NCBI RefSeq assembly: GCF_001536285.1
Contig: NZ_FAOZ01000002.1
Coordinates: 530,516-594,515 of the forward strand
Origin: Parafrankia irregularis
GTDB taxonomy: Bacteria > Actinomycetota > Actinomycetes > Frankiales > Frankiaceae
Length of the DNA stretch: 64,000 nt
Direction of reading: 5' to 3'
The position numbers and the translations under genes are program-made. Within the stretch, counting starts at the first letter, position 1; each line of letters begins with the position of its first letter. Below, in pieces: positions 8,840 through 16,449 of the stretch. The notes under the pieces were generated by a model. It saw only the letters and a program-made list of their open reading frames with translations, was not told the origin of the DNA and searched no databases.

Positions 8840-10621
8840 ATGGCGAGCGCATCGGGCCCGCCGTCCCCGGTAGGCACACCGCCGAACCGGGACGGGGCGG
8901 CGGCAGGAGAGGTACCCGCTCAGTCGAGCCAGCCGCGCTCCGATCTTCTTGATCGCCCAGCCCCCTCGGATCCGCCTGCCGATCAGATCCCGGCCGCGCG
9001 GCCGGGCCGTCCGCAGGACGGGCGTGCCAGCCTTCCGCGCCTTCCGCGCCGTCTGCGGGGCCGCCTCCCGGCGCAGCTGTGGGAGCGCCACGCGGCTTTC
9101 CTGGTTGTGCTGGTGCTGGCTGTCGCGGCCAGGGCGGTGGTCGTCTGGGCCTACCGGCCGGCGCTGCTCTACTACGGGGATTCCCCCGCCTACCTGGACC
9201 AGGCCGCGAGAAGGCTCTGGGCGGGGGACTGGCGGCCGTCGGGCTACCCGATGTTCCTGCGGGTCCTCGGCGCGCCCGACCACCTGACCAGGCTGGTGAT
9301 CGTCCAGCACACGCTGACGCTGCTGGTCGGCGTGGCCCTGTACGCCACCGCCCGGCGGCTGTTCGAGCGGTTCGGTCCTGCCGCGGCGGCCCGAGGCCGC
9401 GGTGGCTGGCCCGCCGCCCTGGTCGCGGCACCGGCGCTGCTGGCGCCCTGGGTGCTCGACCTCGGCCAGTTCGTCCTGGCTGACAGCCTCTTCGGCACGC
9501 TGGTGCTCGGCGGGGTCCTGGCCCTGGCCTGGCCTGGCCGCCCGGCTGGCTGGCGGTTCGCCCTCGCCGGCCTGTTGCTGGGAGCGGGCGTCACGGTTCG
9601 CACGGTCGGCTATGGGCCGATCGCCCTGGGCGTTGCCGGCACGATCATCCTGGCCATCGGCCACCACCGCGCCAGCGCCACCGGCGCTACCAGGACCGCG
9701 AGCGCCATCGGCGCTACCAGCACCACCGGCGCTACCAGCACCGCCGATGCTTCCGGCGCTTCCGGCGTGGTCAGGGCTGTCCGTGTCGTCGCGCCCGTGA
9801 TGGCGTTCGTGCTGGCCGCGGCCGCGCCGGTCGTCGCGTACTCGTCCTGGAGCGCGAGCCAGGGCAGCGGCTTCACGGTCAGCGCCCACTCGGGCTTCTT
9901 CCTCTACGGGCGGGTCGCGCCTTTCGCCGACTGCGACCGGCTGCCCGACGACGCCGATCTACGGTCGCTCTGCGACCCGCGGCCACTCGCGCAGCGTGGC
10001 TCACCGGTGACCTATCTGTGGCCTGACGACTCACTGCTGCGGCAGGGCAACGACCTCGTCCCACCGGGACGGGAGGCGCTCGCCGGCGAGTTCGCCCAGC
10101 ACGTGGTCCGGGCCCAGCTCTGGATGATGATCACCACCACGGCCCGCTACCTGGGCGGCTACTTCTGGCCCGTCCAGTACGAGACCGAACTCACCAGCCG
10201 TGCGGACACCTGGGAGCTGCCCGACACCACCAGAAACCGGCTGCCCGACGGACAGCCGCACGCCACCGACGGCTACTTCGCCGTCAAGGACCTGCGTGAC
10301 GGCCCCGCCGCGGTGCTCTCGCTCTACTCCGGGCTGTCCTACGCCGTGATGCCACTGGTCGGCCTCGGCCTGCTCGCCGGTGTGCTCGCGGGGGTGGCCG
10401 GGCGGATTCGTGGTGTGGCGGGGCCGGGCCGGCTGTTCTGGCTGGCGGCGGGAGCGGGTATGTCCACCTTGCTGCTGAGTTCTTTGACGTCCGCGTTCGA
10501 CTACCGCTATCTGGGGTCGGTCATCGGCCTGCTCACCGCGGGCGCCGTGCTGGGAGCCATCGCGCTCGTGAGGGTGCTGCGTGCCCGGCCCGCGGACCGC
10601 TTTCATGGGGGGATCTTGTGA
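8840..10621 (+). CDS. GT-C-type multi-pass membrane protein, putative glycosyltransferase
   Basis: A 593-residue integral membrane protein. After a Pro/Arg-rich cytoplasmic N-terminus (about 75 residues) come about 10 membrane segments; the first outer loop holds YYGDSPAYLDQA and SGYPMFLR, a pattern typical of GT-C/GT39-like enzymes with an acidic residue after the first helix. The open frame continues 49 codons upstream into metG, but ATG 8840 is the first plausible start outside metG. A tandem-repeat insert rich in Ala, Thr and Gly (GATSTTGATST) lies between membrane segments. The stop overlaps the next gene's GTG (GTGA), so the two are translationally coupled. Substrate unknown. Confidence 0.78.
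   Translation: MASASGPPSPVGTPPNRDGAAAGEVPAQSSQPRSDLLDRPAPSDPPADQIPAARPGRPQDGRASLPRLPRRLRGRLPAQLWERHAAFLVVLVLAVAARAVVVWAYRPALLYYGDSPAYLDQAARRLWAGDWRPSGYPMFLRVLGAPDHLTRLVIVQHTLTLLVGVALYATARRLFERFGPAAAARGRGGWPAALVAAPALLAPWVLDLGQFVLADSLFGTLVLGGVLALAWPGRPAGWRFALAGLLLGAGVTVRTVGYGPIALGVAGTIILAIGHHRASATGATRTASAIGATSTTGATSTADASGASGVVRAVRVVAPVMAFVLAAAAPVVAYSSWSASQGSGFTVSAHSGFFLYGRVAPFADCDRLPDDADLRSLCDPRPLAQRGSPVTYLWPDDSLLRQGNDLVPPGREALAGEFAQHVVRAQLWMMITTTARYLGGYFWPVQYETELTSRADTWELPDTTRNRLPDGQPHATDGYFAVKDLRDGPAAVLSLYSGLSYAVMPLVGLGLLAGVLAGVAGRIRGVAGPGRLFWLAAGAGMSTLLLSSLTSAFDYRYLGSVIGLLTAGAVLGAIALVRVLRARPADRFHGGIL
9671..9760. repeat. In-frame tandem repeat, about 18-bp units
   Basis: Degenerate repeats around ACCGGCGCTACCAGCACC inside the GT-C-like membrane protein, coding for an Ala/Thr/Gly/Ser loop between hydrophobic segments. 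The frame is kept. Confidence 0.7.
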
Positions 10622-11475
10622 GGATCGCGTTTCTCGGCCTCGGCCGGATGGGGCGCCGGATGGCCCGCCACGTGCTGGTCGCCGGCCACGAGCTGGTCGT
10701 CTGGAACCGCACCCCGGGGCGTGCCGAGGAACTGACCTCGGCCGGTGCCATCGAGGCCGCGGACCCCGCTGACGCCGTCCGCGGTGCCGAGGCCTGCGTG
10801 CTGATGCTGTTCGACCCGGAATCCGCCGCGGAGGTGCTCACCGCGGTCGTACCGGCCGCCGAGTCGGGCGCCCTTCTGATCAACTGCACGACGGTCGGCC
10901 CGGCGGCGGCACGCGAGCTGGGACGCACCGCGACGGGCGCCGGGCTGCGCTACCTGGACGCCCCGGTGGTCGGCACGGTCGGCCCGGCCGAGGCCGGCAC
11001 CCTGCGGATTCTGGTCGGCGCCGCCGACGCGGATCTCGCCGCGGCCAGGAGCATCCTGGGGACTTTCGGCGATCCGGAGCGTATCGACCATGTGGGGTCC
11101 ATCGGAACCGCCAGCGAGCTGAAAACCGTCGTCAACCTCGCTCTCGCCGAGGGGATGGCCGCCGTCGCCGAGGTGCTTCGCTACGGCACCGACCTCGGCC
11201 TCGACCGCGGCCTGGTGCTCGCCGAGCTCGCCGCCGGGCCGCTCGGCACCCTGGTCAACTACAAACGGCCGATGCTGGAGTCTGACGACTACTCCCAGGC
11301 CGCGTTCACGGTCGCCGGCCTCGCGAAGGACGTCCGGCTGGCCACCTCGTCGGTCGCGGAGCCGCTGCCCGTCGCCGAGGCGACCCTGGCGCTGACGGCG
11401 GCCGCCGAGCGGGCCGGTCACGCCGACGACGACTTCTCCGCGATCGCCGCGGCGGACGTCTCCGGCTCGGCCTGA
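10618..11475 (+). CDS. NAD(P)-dependent beta-hydroxyacid dehydrogenase family protein
   Basis: 285 residues, the normal length of the 3-hydroxyisobutyrate/glyoxylate reductase-like family. It has the Rossmann motif GLGRMG (residues 7-12), the WNRT segment that follows the second strand, a DAPVVGTVGPAEAGTL substrate loop, and a conserved catalytic Lys169 in ELKTVVN. It probably reduces or oxidises a small beta-hydroxy acid or, as in the imine-reductase branch of the fold, an imine; the sequence alone does not say which. It is wedged between two membrane glycosyltransferase-like genes and coupled to the first by GTGA, so a link to envelope metabolism is possible but unproven. Confidence 0.85.
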   Translation: MRIAFLGLGRMGRRMARHVLVAGHELVVWNRTPGRAEELTSAGAIEAADPADAVRGAEACVLMLFDPESAAEVLTAVVPAAESGALLINCTTVGPAAARELGRTATGAGLRYLDAPVVGTVGPAEAGTLRILVGAADADLAAARSILGTFGDPERIDHVGSIGTASELKTVVNLALAEGMAAVAEVLRYGTDLGLDRGLVLAELAAGPLGTLVNYKRPMLESDDYSQAAFTVAGLAKDVRLATSSVAEPLPVAEATLALTAAAERAGHADDDFSAIAAADVSGSA

Positions 11476-11497
11476 GCCCGGCCGCGGTACCGATCCG

Positions 11498-13435
11498 GTG
11501 GCCACCAGACGTTGGTTGCTGCTCGGCGTGGTCGCGGCGGGACTGACGCTGAGCTCGGTCGGGCTGCTCGGCGTGCTCGCGACCGAGCCCTTCGCCAGCG
11601 CGGACGAGGCGCAGCACACCGCGTACGCGGTGGAGGTCGGCGAGGGGCGCTTGCCCGAGCTGGACACGCCGGTGCGGGCGACCATCCCGGGCATGTCCGG
11701 CCTGCCGGCCGACTGCCGGGTCGACCCCGCGGACGTGCGCCGGGCGGCCGTCGAGGCGGCTGACCGGCCGGCTGACGACCGCCAGGCACAGGTGTCGCTG
11801 CCGGCCTGCGCGGCCCGGGACCGCGGCTTCGCCAGCTTCGAGGTCATCTACACCGCGAACCATCCGCCGCTGTTCTACCTGCTCGAATCGGTGCCGCTGC
11901 GGATCGGCCGGTCGGCCGGCCATCCGCTGGCCGGCTTCTACGCGGCGCGGATCCTCAACCTGGCGGTGGGGTTCGCAGCGCTGGTCGCGACGGCCTCGCT
12001 GGTGCGGGTACTGGTGCCCGGCCGGCCGGATCTCGCGGTCGCCGCGGCGGCCATTACCGGTGCGATGGGCGGGTTCGTCGCCGTCACCGCCCAGGTCTAC
12101 AACGACGCGCTCGCGGTGACCCTGATCACCGCAGCCACCGCGGCGACGCTCGTGCTCCTGCGCCGGGGGCCGTCAGCGCGGACGCTGCTGGCGGTGGCCG
12201 TCCTGGTCCCCGCGGCCGCGCTCAGCCGGGCCAGCGGCGCGATCGCCGCGTCGCTGCTGGTGCCCATGGTCGGGGTGGCGGTCGGGCTCGCGTTCGCGCG
12301 TGGCACGGGCCTGGGCGTCGGCCGACGACCGGCGCTGGGCGGGCGTCCGGAGCCGGGCCGACGTCCGGCGCTGTGGCGCAGTGCCCTGGTGGGGCTGGCC
12401 GCCGCTGTGACCACAGGTCTGCTGACGGTGGCGGCTGCCGGCTGGTTCTACCTGCGCAACGAGCGGCTGTACGGGGACCTGACCGCCACCGGACGGATCG
12501 CGTCGATGTTCCCCACCGGGTTCGAGGAACGGTCGGCCTGGCAGGTGGTCACGTCCGAGGACTTCTGGTGGCTGGTCTACCGCGGCCTGTTCGGGCGCCC
12601 GAAGCTGCTCCTCGGCTGGCCGTACCGGGTCGCGGTCGGCGTCGGGCTACTCACCCTGGTGGGCCTGCTGGCGGCCCCGGTGCGCGCCGGCCTCGCCCGC
12701 GCTGTCGCCCGTCGGGCCGGCCACCGCGCTGCTGGCGATGCCGTTGGCGTTACTGCCGACGGCGCTGGCTGCGACGTCGGTCCGGCCCGGGGAACCTGGG
12801 TGACCGATCTGATGTGCTGGCTGGTCGCCGGCGCGCAGGCCCTGATCGCGGTCGCGACGCTGGTGGGTTTCGTGGCCGCGGGCGGCGCGTCGTTCGCGCG
12901 CTACCTGCTGCCCGCGCTGCCCATGCTGGCGGTGGCGGTGGCGGCAGGATGTTCCGCCCTTCCGCTGGCCCGCCGAGGCCTGCCGACGGTGCTGGTGGTC
13001 GGGGCGCTGTGGTGCACCACGATCGTCATGCTCAGCCGTGAGCTGGCCCGGCACGACCCGGGCCTGGCCGACCGGGACCTGCACGGCCGGCTGCGCGGCG
13101 CCATCGCGGCGACCGCGTTCAGCCCGAGCGGCGCGTCGCTGGTGGTCGGCGTCCTGCTCGCCCTGGCTGGGCTCGGAATCGTCCTGCTGACCCTGTCGAT
13201 GTCGATGCTCGCTCCCGCTGCGGTTCCCCGCTGGCAGGTGCGCCCGGCCCGTGGCTCAGCCGGCGCCGATTCGGGAGACGGGGGCATGGTCCCGGCCGCG
13301 AGCGGATTCGGAGTCGTTCGCGGCGGGTGCGGTGAGGGCGACGGACAGGTCGTCGGCGAGGTCGTCGGCGAAAGCGTTGGCGAGGTCGTCGGCGAAAGGG
13401 TCGGCGAGGTCGTCGGCCCGCCCGGCAGTGCCTAG
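11498..13435 (+). CDS. DUF2142-type multi-pass membrane protein (paralogue 2 of 3)
   Basis: A 645-residue integral membrane protein starting at a GTG, 22 bases after the dehydrogenase. It shares with the paralogues at 4.0 and 29.3 kb an acidic DEAQH motif (Asp36-Glu37...His40), an NHPPLFYL motif in the first large outer loop, and YND after a membrane segment. Hydrophobic segments run to about residue 575. The last 50 or so residues (VVGEVVGESVGEVVGERVGEVV region) are not membrane sequence: they are read from the opposite strand of a duplicated fragment of the glycosyltransferase gene at 13.7 kb (see findings), so the original C-terminus was probably replaced. Likely a polyprenyl-sugar-dependent glycosyltransferase or related enzyme. 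Confidence 0.8.
   Translation: MATRRWLLLGVVAAGLTLSSVGLLGVLATEPFASADEAQHTAYAVEVGEGRLPELDTPVRATIPGMSGLPADCRVDPADVRRAAVEAADRPADDRQAQVSLPACAARDRGFASFEVIYTANHPPLFYLLESVPLRIGRSAGHPLAGFYAARILNLAVGFAALVATASLVRVLVPGRPDLAVAAAAITGAMGGFVAVTAQVYNDALAVTLITAATAATLVLLRRGPSARTLLAVAVLVPAAALSRASGAIAASLLVPMVGVAVGLAFARGTGLGVGRRPALGGRPEPGRRPALWRSALVGLAAAVTTGLLTVAAAGWFYLRNERLYGDLTATGRIASMFPTGFEERSAWQVVTSEDFWWLVYRGLFGRPKLLLGWPYRVAVGVGLLTLVGLLAAPVRAGLARAVARRAGHRAAGDAVGVTADGAGCDVGPARGTWVTDLMCWLVAGAQALIAVATLVGFVAAGGASFARYLLPALPMLAVAVAAGCSALPLARRGLPTVLVVGALWCTTIVMLSRELARHDPGLADRDLHGRLRGAIAATAFSPSGASLVVGVLLALAGLGIVLLTLSMSMLAPAAVPRWQVRPARGSAGADSGDGGMVPAASGFGVVRGGCGEGDGQVVGEVVGESVGEVVGERVGEVVGPPGSA
13281..13435 (-). pseudogene. 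Duplicated 3' fragment of the neighbouring glycosyltransferase gene
   Basis: The minus strand translates into ADDLSVALTAPA and ARGRDHA, closely matching ADDLAGALSAALTAPA and AKGRDHA near the C-terminus of the intact gene at 13699-14838. The copy contains an expanded 24-bp tandem repeat (from 13358) and lacks the last 18 or so codons. The same DNA is used on the plus strand as the C-terminal tail of the DUF2142-type protein. Confidence 0.75.
13358..13417. repeat. 24-bp tandem repeat, 2.5 copies
   Basis: Units at 13358-13381, 13382-13405 and a half unit from 13406, beginning GAGGTCGTCGGC. On the minus strand they encode repeated FADDLA-type units; on the plus strand they give the VVGE-rich tail of the membrane protein. 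Confidence 0.85.
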
Positions 13436-13522
13436 AAGGCCCCTGCCGGGCAGAGCGCCAGAGTCTGGATTCCAGGGAGAGGGAGCGTACGGACCTCGGA
13501 GCGCCCGGCAGCTCGGCAGCCC

Positions 13523-13660
13523 GGTTTGGCGAGTCGCAAGAGTGAAGGATTTTAGTCGCTCCAACGACCAAAATCCTTCTTTCTTGCGGCTAGCCGGGCG
13601 AGTTCGTGGCCCTTTTGTCGCGCTTAGGTGAATTGCCGGTGCTGCGCGGCAGTGCGGGAT
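13523..13660. repeat. Dispersed palindromic repeat, copy 2 (long form)
   Basis: About 138 bases with strong similarity to 35666-35803. The core 13536-13587 is an imperfect palindrome with 23-nt arms (13536-13558 and 13565-13587, three mismatches) and loop CTCCAA; the inner stem includes GAAGGATTTT / AAAATCCTTC. It lies between two convergent genes and would form a strong bidirectional hairpin. Confidence 0.9.
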
Positions 13661-13698
13661 CCCCGATGGGCAGGCCCAGGCCTGCCTGCGTCGAGGGT

Positions 13699-14838
13699 TC
13701 AGCGAGCGACTCGCTGGTAGACGGCGGCGGTCAGTTCCGCGGTGCGCCGCCAGGTGAAGGCGCGGGCGTGGTCGCGCCCCTTGGCCGTCTCGGTGCCGTC
13801 CGCGGGTGCGGTGAGGGCGGCGGACAGGGCGCCGGCGAGGTCGTCGGCGAACGCGTCGGTCCGCCCGGGAGCCACCAGGTGGACGCCGGCGGCGCCGCCG
13901 ACGACCTCGCGCACCGCGGGGATGTCGGCGGCGACGACCCTGGTCCCGGCGGCCAGCGCCTCCAGCGGCGGTAGCCCGAAACCTTCGTAGCGGGAAGGGA
14001 AGCACAGCACCGCCGCTCCGGCCACCACCGACCGCAGCTCGGCGTCGTCCAGGTAGCCGAGGGTGACGACCGCCTCCGGTGGCAGCCCGGCGGTGTCGAG
14101 GGCGGGGCCCCAGCCGGGCGGCCCGACCAGCGCCAACGGCGGGGTGTCGCGCTCGGTGGCGCGCAGCCGCCGCAGTGCCTCCAGCAGCGCGGGGAGGTTC
14201 TTGCGCGGTTCCGCGGAACCGACGAACAGCAGGTACCGCTCGGGCAGCCCGTGGGCGGCGAGCCAGCCGCGGGCCGGGGCGGCGGCGGTGAACCAGGCCA
14301 GGTCGACGCCGAGCGGCGTGGGGGTGACCAGCTCCGGGTCGAGCCGGTAGGCGGCGATCACCTCGTCCGCGACGGCCTGGCTGGGGGTCAGCACCGCGGC
14401 GGCACGGCGCAGCCCGCGCGGAACGAGCGTCGTGTAACGGGCGGACGCCTCCGACACCGTGTCGGGCGTGCGCAGGTAGGACAGGTCGTGCACGGTCAGC
14501 ACGCCCTTGGCGGCGGCCAGCGGGCCGAGCACGAAGTTCGTCCCGTGGATGATGTCCGCGGCGCCGGTGAGCCATTCGGTCGGCGGGTGCTCGGAGCGCA
14601 TCCAGGCGTCCTGCAGCAGCCGGGCGGGGACGCGGCGCGCCGCGGGGCGGACGCCGGGCGGCAGCGCGGCGGCGAGCCCTGCCGAGCCCCGCCAGGTGAA
14701 CGCGGTCGCCGCCACGTCGAGATCGAGCTGGTCGACGCGGGCCAGCTCGCCCAGCCCGGCGAGCAGTGCCGCCGTGTAGCGGCCGACCCCCGTGCGCGGC
14801 CCGAGCAGCGGGGTGCCGTCGAGAACGACCCGCATCAC
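13699..14838 (-). CDS. Glycosyltransferase family 4 (GT-B)
   Basis: Last gene of the minus-strand export/glycosyltransferase operon. The 379-residue retaining GT-B enzyme has the N-terminal GVGRY loop typical of mannosyl/rhamnosyl transferases of this family, VHDLSYLRTP, the FVGSAEPRKNLPALLEAL nucleotide-binding strand, and the C-terminal donor-site FPSRYEGFGLPPLEALAAG with its E-x7-E pattern. It acts in the cytoplasm, probably transferring a nucleotide sugar to a lipid-linked acceptor. The start is GTG followed by ATG, 27 bases after the upstream gene. Its 3' end has been partly duplicated downstream (13281-13435). Donor sugar unknown. Confidence 0.9.
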   Translation of the reverse strand: MMRVVLDGTPLLGPRTGVGRYTAALLAGLGELARVDQLDLDVAATAFTWRGSAGLAAALPPGVRPAARRVPARLLQDAWMRSEHPPTEWLTGAADIIHGTNFVLGPLAAAKGVLTVHDLSYLRTPDTVSEASARYTTLVPRGLRRAAAVLTPSQAVADEVIAAYRLDPELVTPTPLGVDLAWFTAAAPARGWLAAHGLPERYLLFVGSAEPRKNLPALLEALRRLRATERDTPPLALVGPPGWGPALDTAGLPPEAVVTLGYLDDAELRSVVAGAAVLCFPSRYEGFGLPPLEALAAGTRVVAADIPAVREVVGGAAGVHLVAPGRTDAFADDLAGALSAALTAPADGTETAKGRDHARAFTWRRTAELTAAVYQRVAR

Positions 14839-14865
14839 ACGGCCCGCATCAGGAGACCACTCGCA

Positions 14866-16449
14866 TCAGGCGTACAGACGTCGGCGCTCGACGATGTCGT
14901 GCCACCGGTCGGCGAACGCGGCGTCGGAGAACTGCTGGGCCCGGTCGACCGCGGCCGTGGCCAGCCGGGAGCGCAGCCCGTCCTCGGCGGCCAGCCGGCG
15001 GGTGAACGAGGCGACCTGCTCCGGATCGCTCCAGCGGTAGCCGTCCCGCCCATGCCGGACGATCTCGCGCTGCCCGGCGCGGTCGATGACGACCGGCACG
15101 CAGCCGCCGGCCATCGCCTCGACGGTGGTCATCCCGAAGTGCTCGGCGGTCCAGGGGCGGCGCCGGTCGTCCTCGCCGTAGCCGGTCGCCGACCAGAAGA
15201 CCGAGCTGGTGGACAGCAGCCGCTCGACCTCGGCCCGCGGCGCGTTCGGCAGCACCTCGACGGGCAGCCCCGCACCGGCGGCCCGGACCTGCTCGACGTA
15301 GGGCTTCTGCGAGTCCTCACAGCCGCCGACGACGTACATCTTCCAGTCGGGCAACCCGCCGGAGCGGTAGAGCTCACCGAACCACTGGACCATCTCCAGC
15401 TGCCGCTTGGCGTGGCCGAGGCCCGGGGCGAAGAACCGCCCGACGGTGATCACGGCCTTCTCCCGCTCCGGGGCCGGGTGGAGCCGGTCGACCTGGATCG
15501 GTGGGAACAGCACGTCGGAGTCCCGCTTCCACAGCTGGCTGATCCAGCCCCGGGTGTACTGAGAGTTGGCCATGACGGTGTCGTAGCCGTCGAGGTAGCC
15601 GAGGTCGGCCGGGTCGCGCAGCAGCCACGGGAAGCGCAGCGCCATCCGCTCCAGCGGGCCTTCGTCGGCGTCGGTGACCCGCGGCCGGCTCACCGCCACA
15701 CCGAGCTCCCGCACGTCCGCCTCGCCGGGGGAGAACGCGTCGCTGACCAGGGTCAGCTCGGTGCCCTTCGACGACGACGGCAGCGTCACCTCGAACGGGG
15801 CGAACTCCTGGCCGACCGTCAGCTTGGCGAGCACCGTCCCGTCGGCGTCGAGGATCTGCAGCCGCACTCCCTCGGGGGCGCCGGGGCGACCGATGTCGGC
15901 CCGCAGGGTCCGCCCGCCGCCGGGGTTCACGGCGAGGATGCCGGAGCCGTTCGTCCAGGTCCACTGCCGGCGCCGGCCGCCTTCCGGCGGATACCAGCCC
16001 TGCCCGAAGCTGACGGCCGGGGTCACCCCGCGCAGCAGTGGGCCGGCGGTGCGCACCGCGGCCTTGCGCCAGGCGGCCATGTCGTGGTCGAACGGCGTCG
16101 GGAAGAAGCACAGGTACGCCGACCGCGGCGACCGCGGGGCGAGCCGGCTCATGTACGAGCCGTTGACGAACAGGTGGTATTCCTCGGACAGGACGGCGAT
16201 CGCGTCCTCGCCGCGGTCGGGCAGCCGCCGGTAGCGGCAGCCCGACAGATCCAGACCCAGATGGCTGCCGATCGCGGCGAGGTCGACGTCGGAATGCCCG
16301 ATGATGTCGACGTCGAGGCCGTCCGCGGCCAGCACCTGGGCGATCATGCCGTTGTGGCGCTCGCCGCCACCCATCGAGTGCCAGAAGCGGTTGTAGACGG
16401 CCGCGCGCAGACCCTCCGCACGCGGACCGGCGGTGTCGGGCGCGGTCAT
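14866..16449 (-). CDS. Glycosyltransferase (GT4-like) with an inserted beta-rich domain
   Basis: 527 residues from the ATG at 16449; the open frame upstream is only the shadow of the GT2 gene. ATG overlaps the stop of the GT2 gene (16446-16449), giving translational coupling. The N-terminal GT-B half starts AAVYNRFWHSMGGGERHNG; a beta-sandwich-like insert follows (about residues 165-265, with repeated short hydrophobic strands and Gly/Pro turns); the C-terminal half has VGRFFAPGLGHAKRQLEMV, VYVVGGCEDSQK-like strands, and EHFGMTTVEAMAGG at the donor site. Retaining transferases of this type act on lipid-linked intermediates in the cytoplasm. The insert may bind or measure the glycan chain; this is inference. 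Confidence 0.85.
   Translation of the reverse strand: MTAPDTAGPRAEGLRAAVYNRFWHSMGGGERHNGMIAQVLAADGLDVDIIGHSDVDLAAIGSHLGLDLSGCRYRRLPDRGEDAIAVLSEEYHLFVNGSYMSRLAPRSPRSAYLCFFPTPFDHDMAAWRKAAVRTAGPLLRGVTPAVSFGQGWYPPEGGRRRQWTWTNGSGILAVNPGGGRTLRADIGRPGAPEGVRLQILDADGTVLAKLTVGQEFAPFEVTLPSSSKGTELTLVSDAFSPGEADVRELGVAVSRPRVTDADEGPLERMALRFPWLLRDPADLGYLDGYDTVMANSQYTRGWISQLWKRDSDVLFPPIQVDRLHPAPEREKAVITVGRFFAPGLGHAKRQLEMVQWFGELYRSGGLPDWKMYVVGGCEDSQKPYVEQVRAAGAGLPVEVLPNAPRAEVERLLSTSSVFWSATGYGEDDRRRPWTAEHFGMTTVEAMAGGCVPVVIDRAGQREIVRHGRDGYRWSDPEQVASFTRRLAAEDGLRSRLATAAVDRAQQFSDAAFADRWHDIVERRRLYA

Noticed and set aside
5998..8877. Open frame of 959 codons antisense to rmlD and metG
   Set aside because: Both sense genes are unmistakable families; the antisense frame is an effect of GC-rich third positions and translates to low-complexity Arg/Gly/Asp/Pro sequence.
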